64,000 nucleotides of DNA. It comes from Undaria pinnatifida (Eukaryota > Sar > Phaeophyceae > Laminariales > Alariaceae). Made by a program: the position numbers and the translations under genes. Shown one piece after another: positions 11,276-24,600 of this stretch. Every line of letters starts with the position of its first letter. The first letter of the stretch is position 1. The notes beneath the pieces were generated by a model. It was given only the letters and a program-made list of their open reading frames with translations. It was not told the DNA's origin and did no database searches. The stretch spans positions 13,917,971 to 13,981,970 of the forward strand of contig JABAKD010000025.1 in NCBI GenBank assembly GCA_012845835.1. Direction: 5' to 3'.

Positions 11276-12044
11276 CTTTTTTTTTGTTTCTACAATTTAA
11301 TACCGGCCTGCCACTGGTGCTTGGGAGTACCACCGTCCCCACTGCTGCACTCCTCTGTCCTTTACTACCGTACGTACTACTGCTGCCGTGTTATCATTTT
11401 TGTTTTGCAAAACTTACATACAGAGGATGATACCTTTACTACCGTACGTACGGCGGCATTGTCGTACTGCCCTGTTATTATTTTGTTTTTTTAGTACTTA
11501 ATACAGAGGATAAGGCACCAATTTGTTTTTGTCCGCCATACCGGCCGGCAACTGGCATATTTCGGGAGTACCACTAGTACCGTTCATAATGTCGTCAGCG
11601 CGCGCGCTTGAAAAAGACAAATATGAAGTCGGTGAAAACCGAACTCACGGCACATAGCACTACCCACTGCTGTCACTTGACTCAATAACACTCACAGTGA
11701 GTGGGTTATGCAAAGATATCAAAAACATGTTTTCGAGTTCGTTAATTAATTCTCACCGATTTCGTAAGAGCGATCTCCGGAACTATCCCCTCTCCACGTA
11801 CTACAGCTAGTAGTACTCAGGAGAACACTAACAACTATCATAACCATTCATAACGTCTCCAGCGCGCACGCTCCCGAATACCAAATATGATCTCGGTGAG
11901 AATCGTTCTCACGACACATCCTTCGTTGGTTATATACGAAGTACCACTATACCCACTGAGCCGAAAGGAAACGATACACAGCAGTAGTGATAGCTACCAT
12001 AGGGCAAGCGCTTGGAGGCGACCATGAAAAAAGCATCGTCGGGA

Positions 12045-13910
12045 AAAAAGTTAGATGCCAATTTGGAAATGACGCCAACTTGGAAATGTTGTCCCTTATT
12101 TATGAGTTCAAGCTCTTTATATGCCAAGATCCAAGAATAGCTAGGGCGTATACCGCCCAAAATACAAATAAAAACGCACTTCTCGCTTGTCTCGCTCAGC
12201 GTCTATCCGCGTTCACGTCGATGTGCGTAACGGATACGGCAGGGCGAGGGGCGTTGGAGCCGCCCCCCGAAGACGGCGCTCGAACGAAGCTATTTGACCG
12301 AAAATTCCAGTTCCGAGAATCGCATATTCCTCCTGCAGACGTTATTTGCGTAATAAGGCCGCGCAAAAGAGCGGTTTTGAGCGTATCTATATCAGGTTGA
12401 CGTGCAGACCAAGCACGCTCAAAATGAGAAACATTTCAATAGCACCAAACGCAATACGAAGTAATGTACAAATACGAAAGTAGAGCGATCTACTACTGGC
12501 ATAACACGCTTTTTTCTGGACGTATCATGTTCGTCTTGCAGTCTTTCTAATCTTCTTGCGTGGCATTCTTCACAACTACTCGCGATTTCCCGTGTTTTAT
12601 TCGTTCAAGCCCTGCAGAAGTCAAGCAAAACAACCGCAATTTGGCTAGTTTCTTGCATAATAGGTCGCGCAAAAAACCTTGGCCTATTGGGTCAAAGCCT
12701 ACCAACTAAGCTCGCAATTATTCACGCGGTCGCAATTCGGCTGGTCATTTGCATCATCTACGTTATCTAGGGATTTTTTTGTTTGTCTATGAAGGGTGTC
12801 CGTCTGGAATTTTACTTCCTAAATACGTTGTATCCCCGCGTTTGTTCCCGGCCGCGTTTGTTCCCGGCCGTAGGGAACCTTTCGCAGATGTCGTAGTATA
12901 CTTAGTATACGTGTACGAAAAGCACGTCATCGCTCACGCGTTATTTGTTTATTTCTTTTTGTAGGTTGTCCACCGTTGTTGTACGTTGTTGTTGGCGCGT
13001 ATCCATTTAATATTTTATCAGATTCCTCGAAGTATTATTTTTTTCTTCATGTGCGTATTCACCCGAAGTTATACACATTCTTCCAAACACCTGCTGCAGC
13101 GTTTTTGCGTAATAAGGTCACGCAAAAAAACGATTGTGAGCCTATATCAGGTTGACGTGCAGACCAAGCACGCTCGAAATGAGAAACACTTCAACAGCAC
13201 CAAACGCAATAATATAAAAGGACGAACTAGAGCGATCTACTACTGGTATTATAACACGCGCTTAAGCCCTGTAGACGTCAAGCAGAACAAATGCTCGAGA
13301 GTATACCACCGCAAAATTCAAAACTTTATCAACTACCTACCGTTTGGAAATGATGTCAATTTTGGAAATTATCCAGACGCTGCAGACGTCAAGATACAAC
13401 CGAAGTCGCAAGATTACCTGCTCAAAATACAACATTTTTGCAGCTTCTCCCTTGTCTCGCTCAGCAGCCATCCGCGTTCACGTCGAGGCGCCCAACGGAT
13501 AAGGAAGGGCGAGGGGCGTTGGAGCGGCCCCCCGAAGACTTTTACGTGTTTCATTCGTTCACGCCCTGCAGACTTCAAGCAAAACAAACAAACGCTCAAG
13601 CCCTGCAGACGTCAAGCAAAGCAAACGCTCGAGAGTATGCCACCGCTAAATTCAAAACATTAGCAACCACCGTTTGGAAATTATGCCAATTTTGTAATCC
13701 ATCCAGGCGCTGCAGACGTCAAGATGCAACCAAAATATCAAGAACTCCTCCTCGACATGCAATATTTTTGCAACTTCTCGCTTGTCTCGCTCCGCATCCG
13801 TCCGCGTTCACGTCGAGGTGCGGAACGGATACGGCAGGGCGAGTAGCGTTTGAGCCGCCTCCCGAAGACGGCGATTGAACGAAGCTATTTGACCGAGAAT
13901 TCCAGTTCCG
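12045..13910 (+). repeat. Cluster of R3 and R3b repeats
   Basis: Three R3 copies (12045-12320, 13340-13555, 13650-13900) alternate with R3b (12365-12530, 13105-13270: CAGGTTGACGTGCAGACCAAG, GAGCGATCTACTACTGG). An inverted R3b copy is at 25610-25720. Long frames here are chance openings. Confidence 0.75.
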
Positions 13911-14204
13911 CGAATCACATACTGAGGCCGAGATGGAAAAAAACTCGTGATCGAATGCCCGAAAAAAAGAATGACCATACAACGTATATACATATTTATT
14001 CACGCATATCGGAAAGCAAGGTACAGTCAGGAAAAAAAACCCCCAAAAAAAAGGCGAAGGAAGAAATCAAAGAAAAACTGGACCGTTCCGTAAGTAAGGG
14101 AAGGAGGCGGTGTTCAAGTGGGAGGCCTTTTAGAGACAAGGGATGTGCCGAACGAGCCCGCTCAGGAAAGATGAGCTCGCCTAACGATCTGGTCACGCGG
14201 ATCT

Positions 14205-15080
14205 CTGGGGCGGTAGGCTGTACGCATTTGCGAGCTGGGAAGTCCTTCCTCTGGTGGGATCAAGGTGCGGGCGTAGACCCAGCCCAACCCCTAACCCTGC
14301 CCCTGCCCCTGCCCCTGACCCCGACCCGGACCCCAAAAACGGGCCAGACACGGGCGAGAAACGCGGCCGTGCCGCTTTTCGATATTTTTTTACTTTTTCG
14401 ATCTGCGGACCACCACGTAGCCCTCGGCCATGTAAGGGAGCGTAAAAACTACCCTCTAAAATCCGCGCGGCTACATTGTTAGGTTTGCTGCCAACAAGCG
14501 CCTATTTTTCCGTTTCCTAGCTTCCCGTGCGGGAGACAGAATTTACCCCACAATTTTTCCGAATCGGTGATTGGCCAGCGCGGCGGCAGGGTGCTGGCGG
14601 TGGTGGTGGTGGCGGCAAGGAGTTAGCATTTTCTCATGAAACCAAAGAGATCAGAAAAAAAAACATCCGAAGTACATTTTCTGAATCGGATATGACCACC
14701 GCGCGTGCGTGTATCGCCCCTTTCCCCCCCCCCCCCCCCCCCCTTCCCCCCCCTCCGCACAATTTTGATGCGGAAGGATCCGAATCAGTCACTGGCCATC
14801 GCGCGCCTCCTGACACCCCTAGAACCTACTCAGGATAGACCTTCCCAGGTTCGTTTTTTTCATTGCCACGATTGTTCGTACTAGGAATCACCTCCGATGA
14901 TGGGATCAAGGCACGGGCGTAGACCCAACCCAACCCCTAACCCGGACCCTGACCCTGACCCTGACCCCAACCCGGACCCAAACCGGCCAAAAACGGGTGA
15001 GAAACGCGGCTGCGCCGCTTTCGATTTTTTGTTTATCTGTTCCGATCTGTAGAACCACGATCTCCGAACTCAACTGCGGA
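14205..15080 (+). repeat. Two-copy segmental duplication upstream of exon 1
   Basis: 14250-14410 and 14895-15060 share GGGATCAAGG, CGGGCGTAGACCCA, a CCCTGACCC/CCCTGCCC stretch, ACGGG(C/T)GAGAAACGCGGC and TTTCGATCTG. The exon 1 echoes lie between and after the copies. Confidence 0.85.
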
Positions 15081-15275
15081 TTACGATTTTGCCTCCTCAC
15101 ACTATACTACTGAGTATGTTTTTTCTGGAGATATTGAACCTTCCTGGAAAGTCCCCTTGCCTACGTAAGTCGTTTCTAGGCATACTGCCTTCCCCCTTCC
15201 TTTCTGCTTGAATTTTTCAAGAATGTTTCGAACCGGTTGTTGGTGGACGCCGTGGCGGTGGCGGTGGTGGTGGCC
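14527..15275 (+). pseudogene. Decayed copies of the 5' part of exon 1
   Basis: Segments near 14527-14622, 14672-14705, 14755-14812 and 15195-15275 each resemble the exon 1 stretch AATTTTCCCAAGAAGTTTCC plus the following GAATCGG, GGCAAGCGCG and GGTGGCGGC blocks. All are same strand, with frameshifts and indels. None includes the WASPRSLSTAL part. Confidence 0.65.
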
Positions 15276-15364
15276 AAGAGTCATAAGCATCCCAAGAATT
15301 TTCCAAGAAGCACAAGAAACTTCGGAACATTTTTTTCGTGCCCCTCCCCCCTCTCGCCGCTGTT

Positions 15365-15607
15365 ATGCTCGAATTTTCCCAAGAAGTTTCCGAATCGGTT
15401 GTTGGCAAGCGCGTTGATGGCGGTGACGGTGGCGGCAAAGAAGATGGAAAATATGACGAGGAAAAGCGTATGTACGTGCGGCCTCAGACTACGACCAAGC
15501 TGGAAGTTCCCGAGGGGGTAGAGCTGTTGCAGGATGGGACGGTTCGAATTAACGTCTGGGCTAGCCCCCGCTCTCTCAGCACCGCGCTCATGTACTCCTT
15601 CGCTCAG
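15365..15607 (+). CDS. Exon 1 of BCAT-like gene (start uncertain)
   Basis: The open frame runs from ATG 15365 to a CAG|GTGTGT donor after 15607. It contains a low-complexity acidic and glycine-rich lead, then the sulfotransferase-like signature ASPRSLSTALMYSFAQ. A possible acceptor, TTTTCCCAAG, ends at 15383. It would make this an internal exon beginning with two bases of a codon. Partial copies of the exon start lie upstream, as is seen for internal exons elsewhere in this gene. Confidence 0.85.
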
Positions 15608-18600
15608 GTGTGTGCTGCCGTTGATTGATAATCGATGATACAATGGTTATCCCCACTCCCAACTGTGCCGGTATGTGCCAAGCACTCTACGGGATACCGG
15701 CTTTATTGGGTGTTAGTACTGTTGTAGCGTGTTCAACGTGTGCCAATCGATTCGCCGGCTCTATATCGGCACCAGGCACTAACGAACCGGCACTATGTGA
15801 AGGAAGACCCCGCTGCATGTGACTTTCTGGTTCACACTGCGCCAAAAGAAAGAGAGACCTCTCTTTTTAGCTGGCTGACGCCACGTTCTGCGGCCGCCCC
15901 CGATTTCTGCGGCCGCGATTCTACAGCGCCCGCCGACCGAAATTTGAGTTCCTAAAGGGCAGCTACATAATATACCCGTATTTAAGATGAAGGACCCGCG
16001 GAAGGGGCTCGCGGCATGGGTAAAGTGGCTCAGAGGTGCTCACCGCGCGAGAGGCCTTCAGGTCGTTTCGTTTGTATTTTAGCGACTTTGCATCGCCATT
16101 CGTACAACTGTTGATCTCGTACGCCAACTAACAGTCATGGTTTTCAAGTCTACCTTTGATTGCGGTGCATCTATCACAGAGGGGGGCGGGGTATGGAGGA
16201 GCGGGGAGGGAGGAGCGGGGACGGAGAGGAGGGGAGGGAGGAGGGGAGGCGGCACGGTCAAAATTGCGACGTATCTATCACAGCCACCCGAGCTGACGGG
16301 CTCAACTCAAAGGCAGTGGGAAAAAAAATGCCCCGTCTACTGCAGCCGTGGTCTTGACCCTGTTGGGGGCCATGCACAAGATAACAAAAATCAAAAACGC
16401 CTTCTTATCATGGTGCGAGCGTTCAAAACACGGCAGTGCAAGCTGTGCGCGTCGTGTCTTGCAGGCGCACATGCGTTGAAGTTCGACGGCAAAAATCGTC
16501 GTGAGCTAATGTAACAGCCCTGGTTGGTTCGTGTGGCTGATTTTGGCAATCGTGTTTTTGCTAGTCAATTTCCCCCTCTAAAGCCCCGACAGGATTACCA
16601 CAAAAGACGACTATGCTGGAAGTTCTGGAGCGGGCGAGAGCTGTTGCATGATGGGGCGATCCGGACTTACGTTTTGGCCTGTAACCCCCAGTCTCTCGGC
16701 AGCACCCCGCTCGTGTTACGCGTCGGCACGACTTGCGGTGCTGTCTGTCGTTTTGTGGTTGCCGGTTATATCTCCGCGTTACGAAACGCTTGTCTAACGG
16801 TTTTTACCATGTCTAGTTTTGGTGTTTGCTCCTATGGACGGAAGCTTGATATGTAACGGTTTTTATAAGAGCCGTCGCAGGATGGGACGTTTAGGGTTAA
16901 CTTTTGGGCTGCAGCCCCCGCTCTCTCAGCTCAGAATCATCACGCGGCAGGGGTGCAGCGGGGAATTTCTGAGCTACTAACGCGAGGAGCTCGATACTTC
17001 ACCCGAAACATGGCATCGAAGACATTCGTTTGCGCAGCCAGAACAACATTTTTCTGTGTGCTAGTCCTAACACAAAAAAATGTACTCATGAAAAAAAAAA
17101 TGATCATTCTACCAGATAATTGCACAACTGAGAGGCTCAACAGGTCGAAGGCGTTTAGACCGAAAAGTCCAGCCCCTACTGCGGATGACTCAGCACCGTG
17201 CTCATGTAGTCTTTCGTACAGGTGCGGTGCTGTCGGTCATTTTGGTTGCTGGTGACATTTGGGCGTGCGAGGCCGCATGCCAGGGAACAGGTGCACCGTT
17301 TGTGTCCTGAGGGCTCTCACCTGGGGAGCTCTGTCCTTCCCACCCGCAACAGATGGGGGGGATTGGGAATCAAAAGAACTACTCGATGAACCATCAAATG
17401 ACCTCGATATAAACATGGAAATTATTGCCCCCCCCGCCAAAAAAAAGGGTGAAACTCCGACGAGGTTTAGGGTTAACACCGCTAGAGCCCCAAAACCCCT
17501 CCTTATACTTATTCCAAGTATTTTCGTTTCCGAAAATGGGTTCCAGTGGTAAAGGCGTTGAGGAGCCCCGTCATGCAGAAAACGTATCGATCTAAAAGCG
17601 CTGTTTACCTCTATCGTAGAACACGTCTCTTTGCAGAGGTAAAAAGGGCAGTTATTATTTCCAGTACGTACCAACGCTCTTTTTGGTGTCCGTGCGCGTT
17701 TTTTGTTTTTTTGTTTTTTTGCCTTGGTTTGTCTCTTGCCACGTGCACGCGCAGAGACCAGACACCGTGGTGTACGACGAGCCGCTGTACGCACACTTCT
17801 TAAGGACGCACCGAGAGGCGGAGTCGTGGCGGCCGTACCGCGATGAGGTGCTCAAGCAGCAGGTACAATGCTTCCACCACAGATGACACGCCTTATGCGT
17901 GGACGAGGAATTGTTGGTTACTCTGAGCTGACATGTTTTTTCAGGTCAAGACTACGGTAGGGAGGTCAGTTCTAAGGGCTTTCCTTTTGCAGCGGCTCAG
18001 GTCACTCGCGCGAGTGACCCCGTGTCATTTTATGGTCTTAACCTCAAGCTTTCGTGCTGTTTTACATTTTAGGACGCGGTCCCTCAATGGAGAATGGTTA
18101 CCTACGCTGCGCCAAACAAATTGCATACATTTTTTTTGTAGGTGAGGAAAAGAGTCACTCGTGCGAGCGGTGAAAAGCCGGTGGTGAAAAATGAATTACC
18201 CCCCCTAGCCTTGGTCTTCGGTTTCGTTTTTGAGCGAGATACACAACCACTCGCGCGCGTTGCCTACTGACTCGGTCGGGAAAATGGGGTCACCCTGCTC
18301 TTTTTGTTTGTTCATGTTTTTTTCGTCTATTTTTACTTTCCAGCTCAACTCGGAAGAAGTTTTGTTTACCCTCAGCAAGCTTCCGGACAAAAGCCGTGGA
18401 CACAGGTGTCTTCCCTGCCCCCCCCCCCCCCCCCCCCCCCCCCTCCCTCCCCGGTACGTGCCTTCGTTTAATCGCGCGTTGGGGTCAGCATTCCCGCTCT
18501 TTAGCTTTTCACGTTCGTCGACTTTGATAGAACTTCTTACCACACCGTTGGTCATCATCACGATAAAAAATAAAACATTTCGGCTCCCGTGTGCTTTCCC

Positions 18601-21600
18601 GGCTGTACACACGCTCTCAACAGTAGTGCATATATGGCAAGAATCTATAGCAAAATAGCGTTCCACTTCGTTTAAAGATACCGAAAGCAATACCCGCCAG
18701 GGGGACTCTGCTGTCAAGACCGCTGTGAACGTTGAAGCGTATCGTCCCAGTAGGATTCACCAGAGTTTTGGGAGGGAGATATAAGAAGGGTACGCGGTGA
18801 GACACGTGGAAATACCGCAGGCGTATGTTCCCGCGGTTGGCGTGCCATCATGTTCAAGACTTCGGGACAGGGGGGTAGATCCCTAATATATATGTGTGCT
18901 AATCCTTTTAGCACCGCGCGCCCGGCATGGGGACAAAACACTCGGAGTCTGACTAGGATATTTTTAGGTGTTGGAAATGGGTTAACGCGATCTATATCGT
19001 GGTTTCCATGGATTTTTGTGGGTCATGATATGGCCAGCGGGTCGGGTCAGGGGAATTAAATCAAATCGTGGGTTAAGTCCGATCGGGTCAGGAGGTTTTC
19101 CACATCTCACAGGTCGGATCGGGTCGGGTCGGGAAGTTTTGCAACTCTCACGGGTCGGGTCGGGACATCCTGCCCCGATCCAACCCGCGAGAGGTGGTCC
19201 GACCCGCGCAAAACGCTTCCGACACGTGAAAACCCCAGCGTTTTGCACGGGTCATGACCCGACCCGCCGATCATGTCAGGAGGTTATCAATATCTCGCGA
19301 GTCGAGTGGGATCGGGGCTAGAGTGTTTGAAATATCACGGGACGAGTCGGGTCGGGTCAGGAGTTTTTCAAATCTCGCTGGTCGGGACGGGTTACCCTGA
19401 CTCGACCTGACCCATGAAAAGCCCTGTTTGTTTTTCGGGTGGGATCACATCGGGCATATCAGATCTCCTATTCACGACGTAGTTCTTGCGGGGCAGATTG
19501 ATAGATCCACTATTAACGTGACACGTGTGGTCTGCCCGGTCTAGACCGTGTTTTCCAGACGGGATCATTGAAGGTTTAGAATGCCACTTTTTATCACACT
19601 AGCCCACCTCTATCACGGCGTGCCCCTCCTGTGGGCACACATAGAGACAACCATCACGCTACGAAATATATTCGGAACGCTACGAAATAAATTCGGAATG
19701 CCACTGCTTATCAAATTAGCCCGCCTTTATCACTGTTTTCCTCTCCAACGGGTGTGCCAGGACTCAGATGTTGACCATCGGACAGCTTAGCCCTCCATTT
19801 AGTTACTGTGGCAACATCTTGCGGGGCAGATAGATAGGTCCCGGATACGTATGGCCTGCGCGATCTAGATAGTGTTTTCGGGGTGGGGTCACTGGAGATA
19901 TGAAATGCCACATCTTATCTCATTAGCCCACCTCTCTACCGCGGTATTCCCCTTCTGTAGGCACACACAGAGGCAAGCATCACACACGCTTGCGAAAAAC
20001 AAAGTGAAGCGCTGCGAGGTAATTTTAGAATGCCTCTTATTTTTACATTTGCCAACCTCTACCGACGGTACTTCGCACACAGAGATAATCACCACCCGCT
20101 ATGAAACATTTTTCGTAATGTCACTTCTTATCACATTGGCCCACCTCTACCACGTTTTTTCCCACCCATGGGTGCCAGGATCCAGACGGTGGCCATCGGA
20201 CAAACAAGACCTCCACATCATGAGCTACACCTTGCGGGGCAAATACATCCCTGATACGTGTGATCGTTGAGGCTTTGGAGTGTTACTACTTATCACATTG
20301 GCCCACCTCTACCTCCTTTTTTCCGTCCGGTATACACAAAAAAAGGCGACCATCGCACTCGCTGCGAAATAGATTCGGATGCAAATTCTTATCACATTGG
20401 CCCCCCTCTATAACTGTTTTTGTTCCGATAGGGGTGCCAGGAATCAAACGGTTACCATCGGACAACTCAGATCTCCATATCATGAGCTAGATATTACTTT
20501 GCAGATAGTTTGGTCCCGGATACGCATGGACTACGCAATCTAGATCGTGGTTTTTCGGGTGGGATCACTGAAGGTTGGGACTGCCACTTCTTATCACATT
20601 GGCCTACCCCTATCACTGTATTTCCCTCCGGTCGGCATACACATAGAGACAAGCATCACACACACTTCGAAATATGTTGGGAACGCTGCGAAGTACTCGA
20701 AATGCCATCTTGTCACATCAGCCCACCTCGTACCGTGGTTTTGCATTCCGATGTGCGTGTTGCAGGACTCCGACGGCGACCGGTGGATCAGGGAGGTGGC
20801 TCTGGGGCCGACGCCAAAGCCGGTGGTGTACATGAAGCACATGGCTAAGCAGGTATCTACTACTATGGTTTAGTTTATGTGAAATGCGCGGTGCAGACAA
20901 TTACTTGCATCATATAGCGAATGCGCTTATCTCTTGTCGGCGGTACGTAACGCAAAAACGGATGCGATGTCTACACCTACTATCTGTCAAGCTGTGAGTT
21001 GGCTGACTATGTTCATATGTTGTCGACTAGTAATCAGTTGGCGTCTTTCTTGTTTCTTTGTATCTCACTTTCATTTCCCAGGTTCTGGACAAACCGTGGT
21101 CACAGGTCTCGTCCCTCCTCCCTCTACGTAGGTGCCTTCGTTTCTATCGCGCAGAGGGTTCAGCATTCCCAACGCTCGTCGATTTTCATCTAATTTAGTA
21201 ACTCATGCTCCGTGGAGCCAATTTTTTCACAAGAAAGAGTTCCTACGAGTTGTACGTACGCGTATGCACTCGGGGGGGCTCGAACTAGTGAAATCGGCTT
21301 TACTACGTACAGGATTAACTCCCTCAACCATTGGGAACGCCGACTGCTAGTCGTCGACTACGTAATTTGTTGGCCAGGAATTGCGTTTTTAACTGGCGTG
21401 AAGCGTGGAGTTGTGCGCCTTTGCATTGGAGATGGTGCTGGGGCCGACGCCCGAGCCCTTGGTGTGTATGAAGCACATGCCCGAGCGGTATGGGCATGTC
21501 GCATCAGCCTGTTTTTTTGTTGTTGCTGGTGGTGCTGGTGGGGTGTTGGCGGTGTCGGTGGTGGTGGTGGTTGACGGAGTGTTGGTGGCGGTGCTGTCGG

Positions 21601-24600
21601 CGGTGTTGTTGTTGGTGGTGATTGTGTTACTGTGGTGGTTGTGATGTTGCTGCTGCTGTTGCTGCTGTTGTCGCTGTCGCCGGTGCTGGTGCTGGTGCTG
21701 GTGCCGCTTGCTTCTTGCTTTTTCTTGCTGCTGCTTGCTGCCCCTTGCTTCTTCTTGCATCTACCTGCTGGTCCTGCAGTAACCTCCAACGTTATGTTCC
21801 GTATTTGTTTGGATGGGGGACTGGGATTGTTCCCGCAACGGTTACCGGGGGTGTGGCGGGTAGTTCGTGGCCGTGCTGATGTACACCCGGATAAGGAAAT
21901 TGGATGCCCACTTTTTGTATTGCCGTGTGTCGGAACGTCATTCAGTTCGATTATTTTCGAAATTTTTGTATGCCTTGTACCGAACCTCGTCCGTGAAAAA
22001 AGTGAATCGCACGCAATCTTCTTTACCGTTGTTTTTCTTTTATTGCGTTTTCACTTTCGCGTTTAGCTCTTGCTTTATGTTTTCCCCTTCCTGCTTCGCG
22101 CTGGGCGCTTGCGGGGGTCTCATGTGTATGATGCTGCATGTGCAGATAAGGAATTTGGATCTCCACTTTTTGCCCAAGTGCCGCAACATTATCCAGATCA
22201 GGACGCCCATCCACATGCTGCCGTCGTGGAACACCAACATCCACGCCAACCTCAAAGAGGTTAGTACACTGTTCTATCGCGTGCGTTTTGTGCTTGTTTT
22301 TTTTTCTCACTTTTTCATTCCAGCTTCTGGACAACCCGTGGTCACAGGTGTTGTCCCTTCCCTCGGGTACGTGGCTTCGCTTTTGTCGCGGAGAGGGTTC
22401 AGAATTATCATTCCTCCTCAATTTGCGTCGGATTTTAGACAACTTAATGCTCCAGCGCTTTCCGCGAGAAAACCTTTATTCATTTGCTTTTGGTCCTCAC
22501 GCATGCTTGCGAACTCCACTCTCGTGAGTGTATGTTTCTCGCCCGGCGACTTTCTGCACGAGCTGTGATAACAGGTGTCTTCACTTCCTGTTCCCACCGG
22601 TACAATACTCTGTATTTCTTTTTGCGCATACATAAGGGTCGCTCGGCTTTTCTATGGCTCTTCGATTTTCATCGAATTTTGCTTCCAGCTCGACTCGGGT
22701 GAATATTCAATTGGCCTTTTGCCGGCTATGAAAACAAGCTGTTGCCACACCTACCCCCCCTCTGGTATATGCCTTGACTTTTTTTCGCGCACGGGGTCCG
22801 CTCGTCATTCCCACTGCTCGCTGTTTTGGCGTTTTTGTGCTACTCACGACTGATTCGTCTTGAAAGTTTATGAATAAAAATCCATAATACATACTACCTG
22901 GTATATAGACATACTTATAGGTATCTTTCTGCTGAAAGTGCTCGGTTGGTGCACCCCTGGCATTTCCGGGGGTCTCAGATCGACACCGCCTCCGTGCATT
23001 GCTTGCGGAACGGTTCAGCTTTTCTTTGATTTCTTGCTCCGCCTTGTTATTTTTGTTTCTGCTCGTTTTGCCAGGTGTTATTTGACTTTTCAGCTGCTTG
23101 CTGCAAGTTTGTTTTTCTGCCAACACGTTTTTGAGCTTTTTAGCGATTTTTTATTCCTTTTTGTGTAGTAAGTTGAACTTCTTGCCATTTGCCGCTAATT
23201 TTCCGCCCGTGCATTACTTGCGGAACGGTCCAGCTTTAGCTTTTCTGTGATTTCCACAATTTGTTTCGTACTTGCACAAAGTCCCATCACAACTGAGACC
23301 TCGGCTAGGCTCATTATCAGCTCGGCGCTGTCCAGCACCCCACCGCAGCGCTATAGCTCAGCAGCGCAGCGTCGTGCAGTGCCGTGCCCTGCGATGCCCT
23401 GCACCTCAGCTCAGCGGCGCACCGCAGCGCTAGCTCAGCAGAGTGCAGCGCTGTGTTTTGCCGTGCTTTGGCGTGCTTTGCCATGCTGCTTGCCTTGCTG
23501 TACTTTTACTAGTTCGTACATGCCAGTAACATTCGAAGTATCATACCACGTACCGGTACTAATAATACTACACAAGGTTTGTACCTGGTACATACTACGT
23601 TGTTGTCGGACCACAAACAATGCACCCCCAGCTCAGGTCAGCCCGGCTAATATAGCTCAGCAGCGCAGCGCAGCGCAGCGCAGTACGGTGCCTTGCCTTG
23701 CCCTTCGTTTTGCGGTGCTGTGTCATGTGGCGCTGTGCGTTCTTTTGAACATACAGCCGCAATAGTAGTTGTACCAGATATGATACAGGTACCAGGCTTA
23801 TGTACGTGTTTTGTACTCGTCTTTTTGGTTTCTTCAGTTGATTGTCCTCTCTCGGTCCCATTCCCCCCCCCCCCCCCCCCCCCAAAATATCACACGTACT
23901 GCCGTTCAGAACGTGACATCAACAAACACACGTCACAGCGCAGGGCAATTAGCTCTGCACAAGCACCTCTTGGCAACACTATCAATTCGCTATTCGCACC
24001 AAATAATCACGGGCCTCTTCTTGTCCCATTTACACGTTGCAGTTGCATTCTTCCTTGCGCGAGCGTAGCGGGCGGCGTCAGCTGCCCGCGGAGCGGAGCC
24101 CTGTGCTTTCTTTAGAACCACACAGAGTACCACCAGGTACTAGGCGAAGTCAGGTACCAGGTACCGGTAGTACGTGTGTGTACTCGTTTTTTTGCTTTTA
24201 TCGTTGATTTTGTTCTCCATCTCGGTCCTCTTGGCGATTTTTTCTTCGCAAATTACATCCGTACTACAGCCGACCAGAACGTGACCTCGCCAACATACAG
24301 CACAGCACAGACAGGGCAATCAGCTCCGCACAAGTAACTCTTGGCAGTATCAAATCGCTAGTTGCACTAAATCAAAGGCCTCTTCTTTCTGCCCCCTTCA
24401 CATTTAGTTGAAATCGTCCTTGCGCGAGCGTAGCGGGCGGCCTTAGCCGCTGCGGAGCGGAGCCCTTGTGTGTGTATATATATATATATATATAATTATG
24501 TATTTTTTTCGAGAGGACAGGGATCGGCAAGGAGATTTTTTTCGTCTCGGCTTCAGGATGGGATTATCGAACCTCGAATTTCTCGGTCAAATCGCTTTGT

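Noticed and set aside
12986-13663. 225-codon frame on +
   Set aside because: Lies in R3/R3b repeats; no recognisable protein and different frames open in other copies.
18417-18442. Homopolymer C runs as assembly gaps
   Set aside because: They vary in length, have distinct flanks and recur at equivalent positions of repeats, so they look real, although exact lengths may be wrong.
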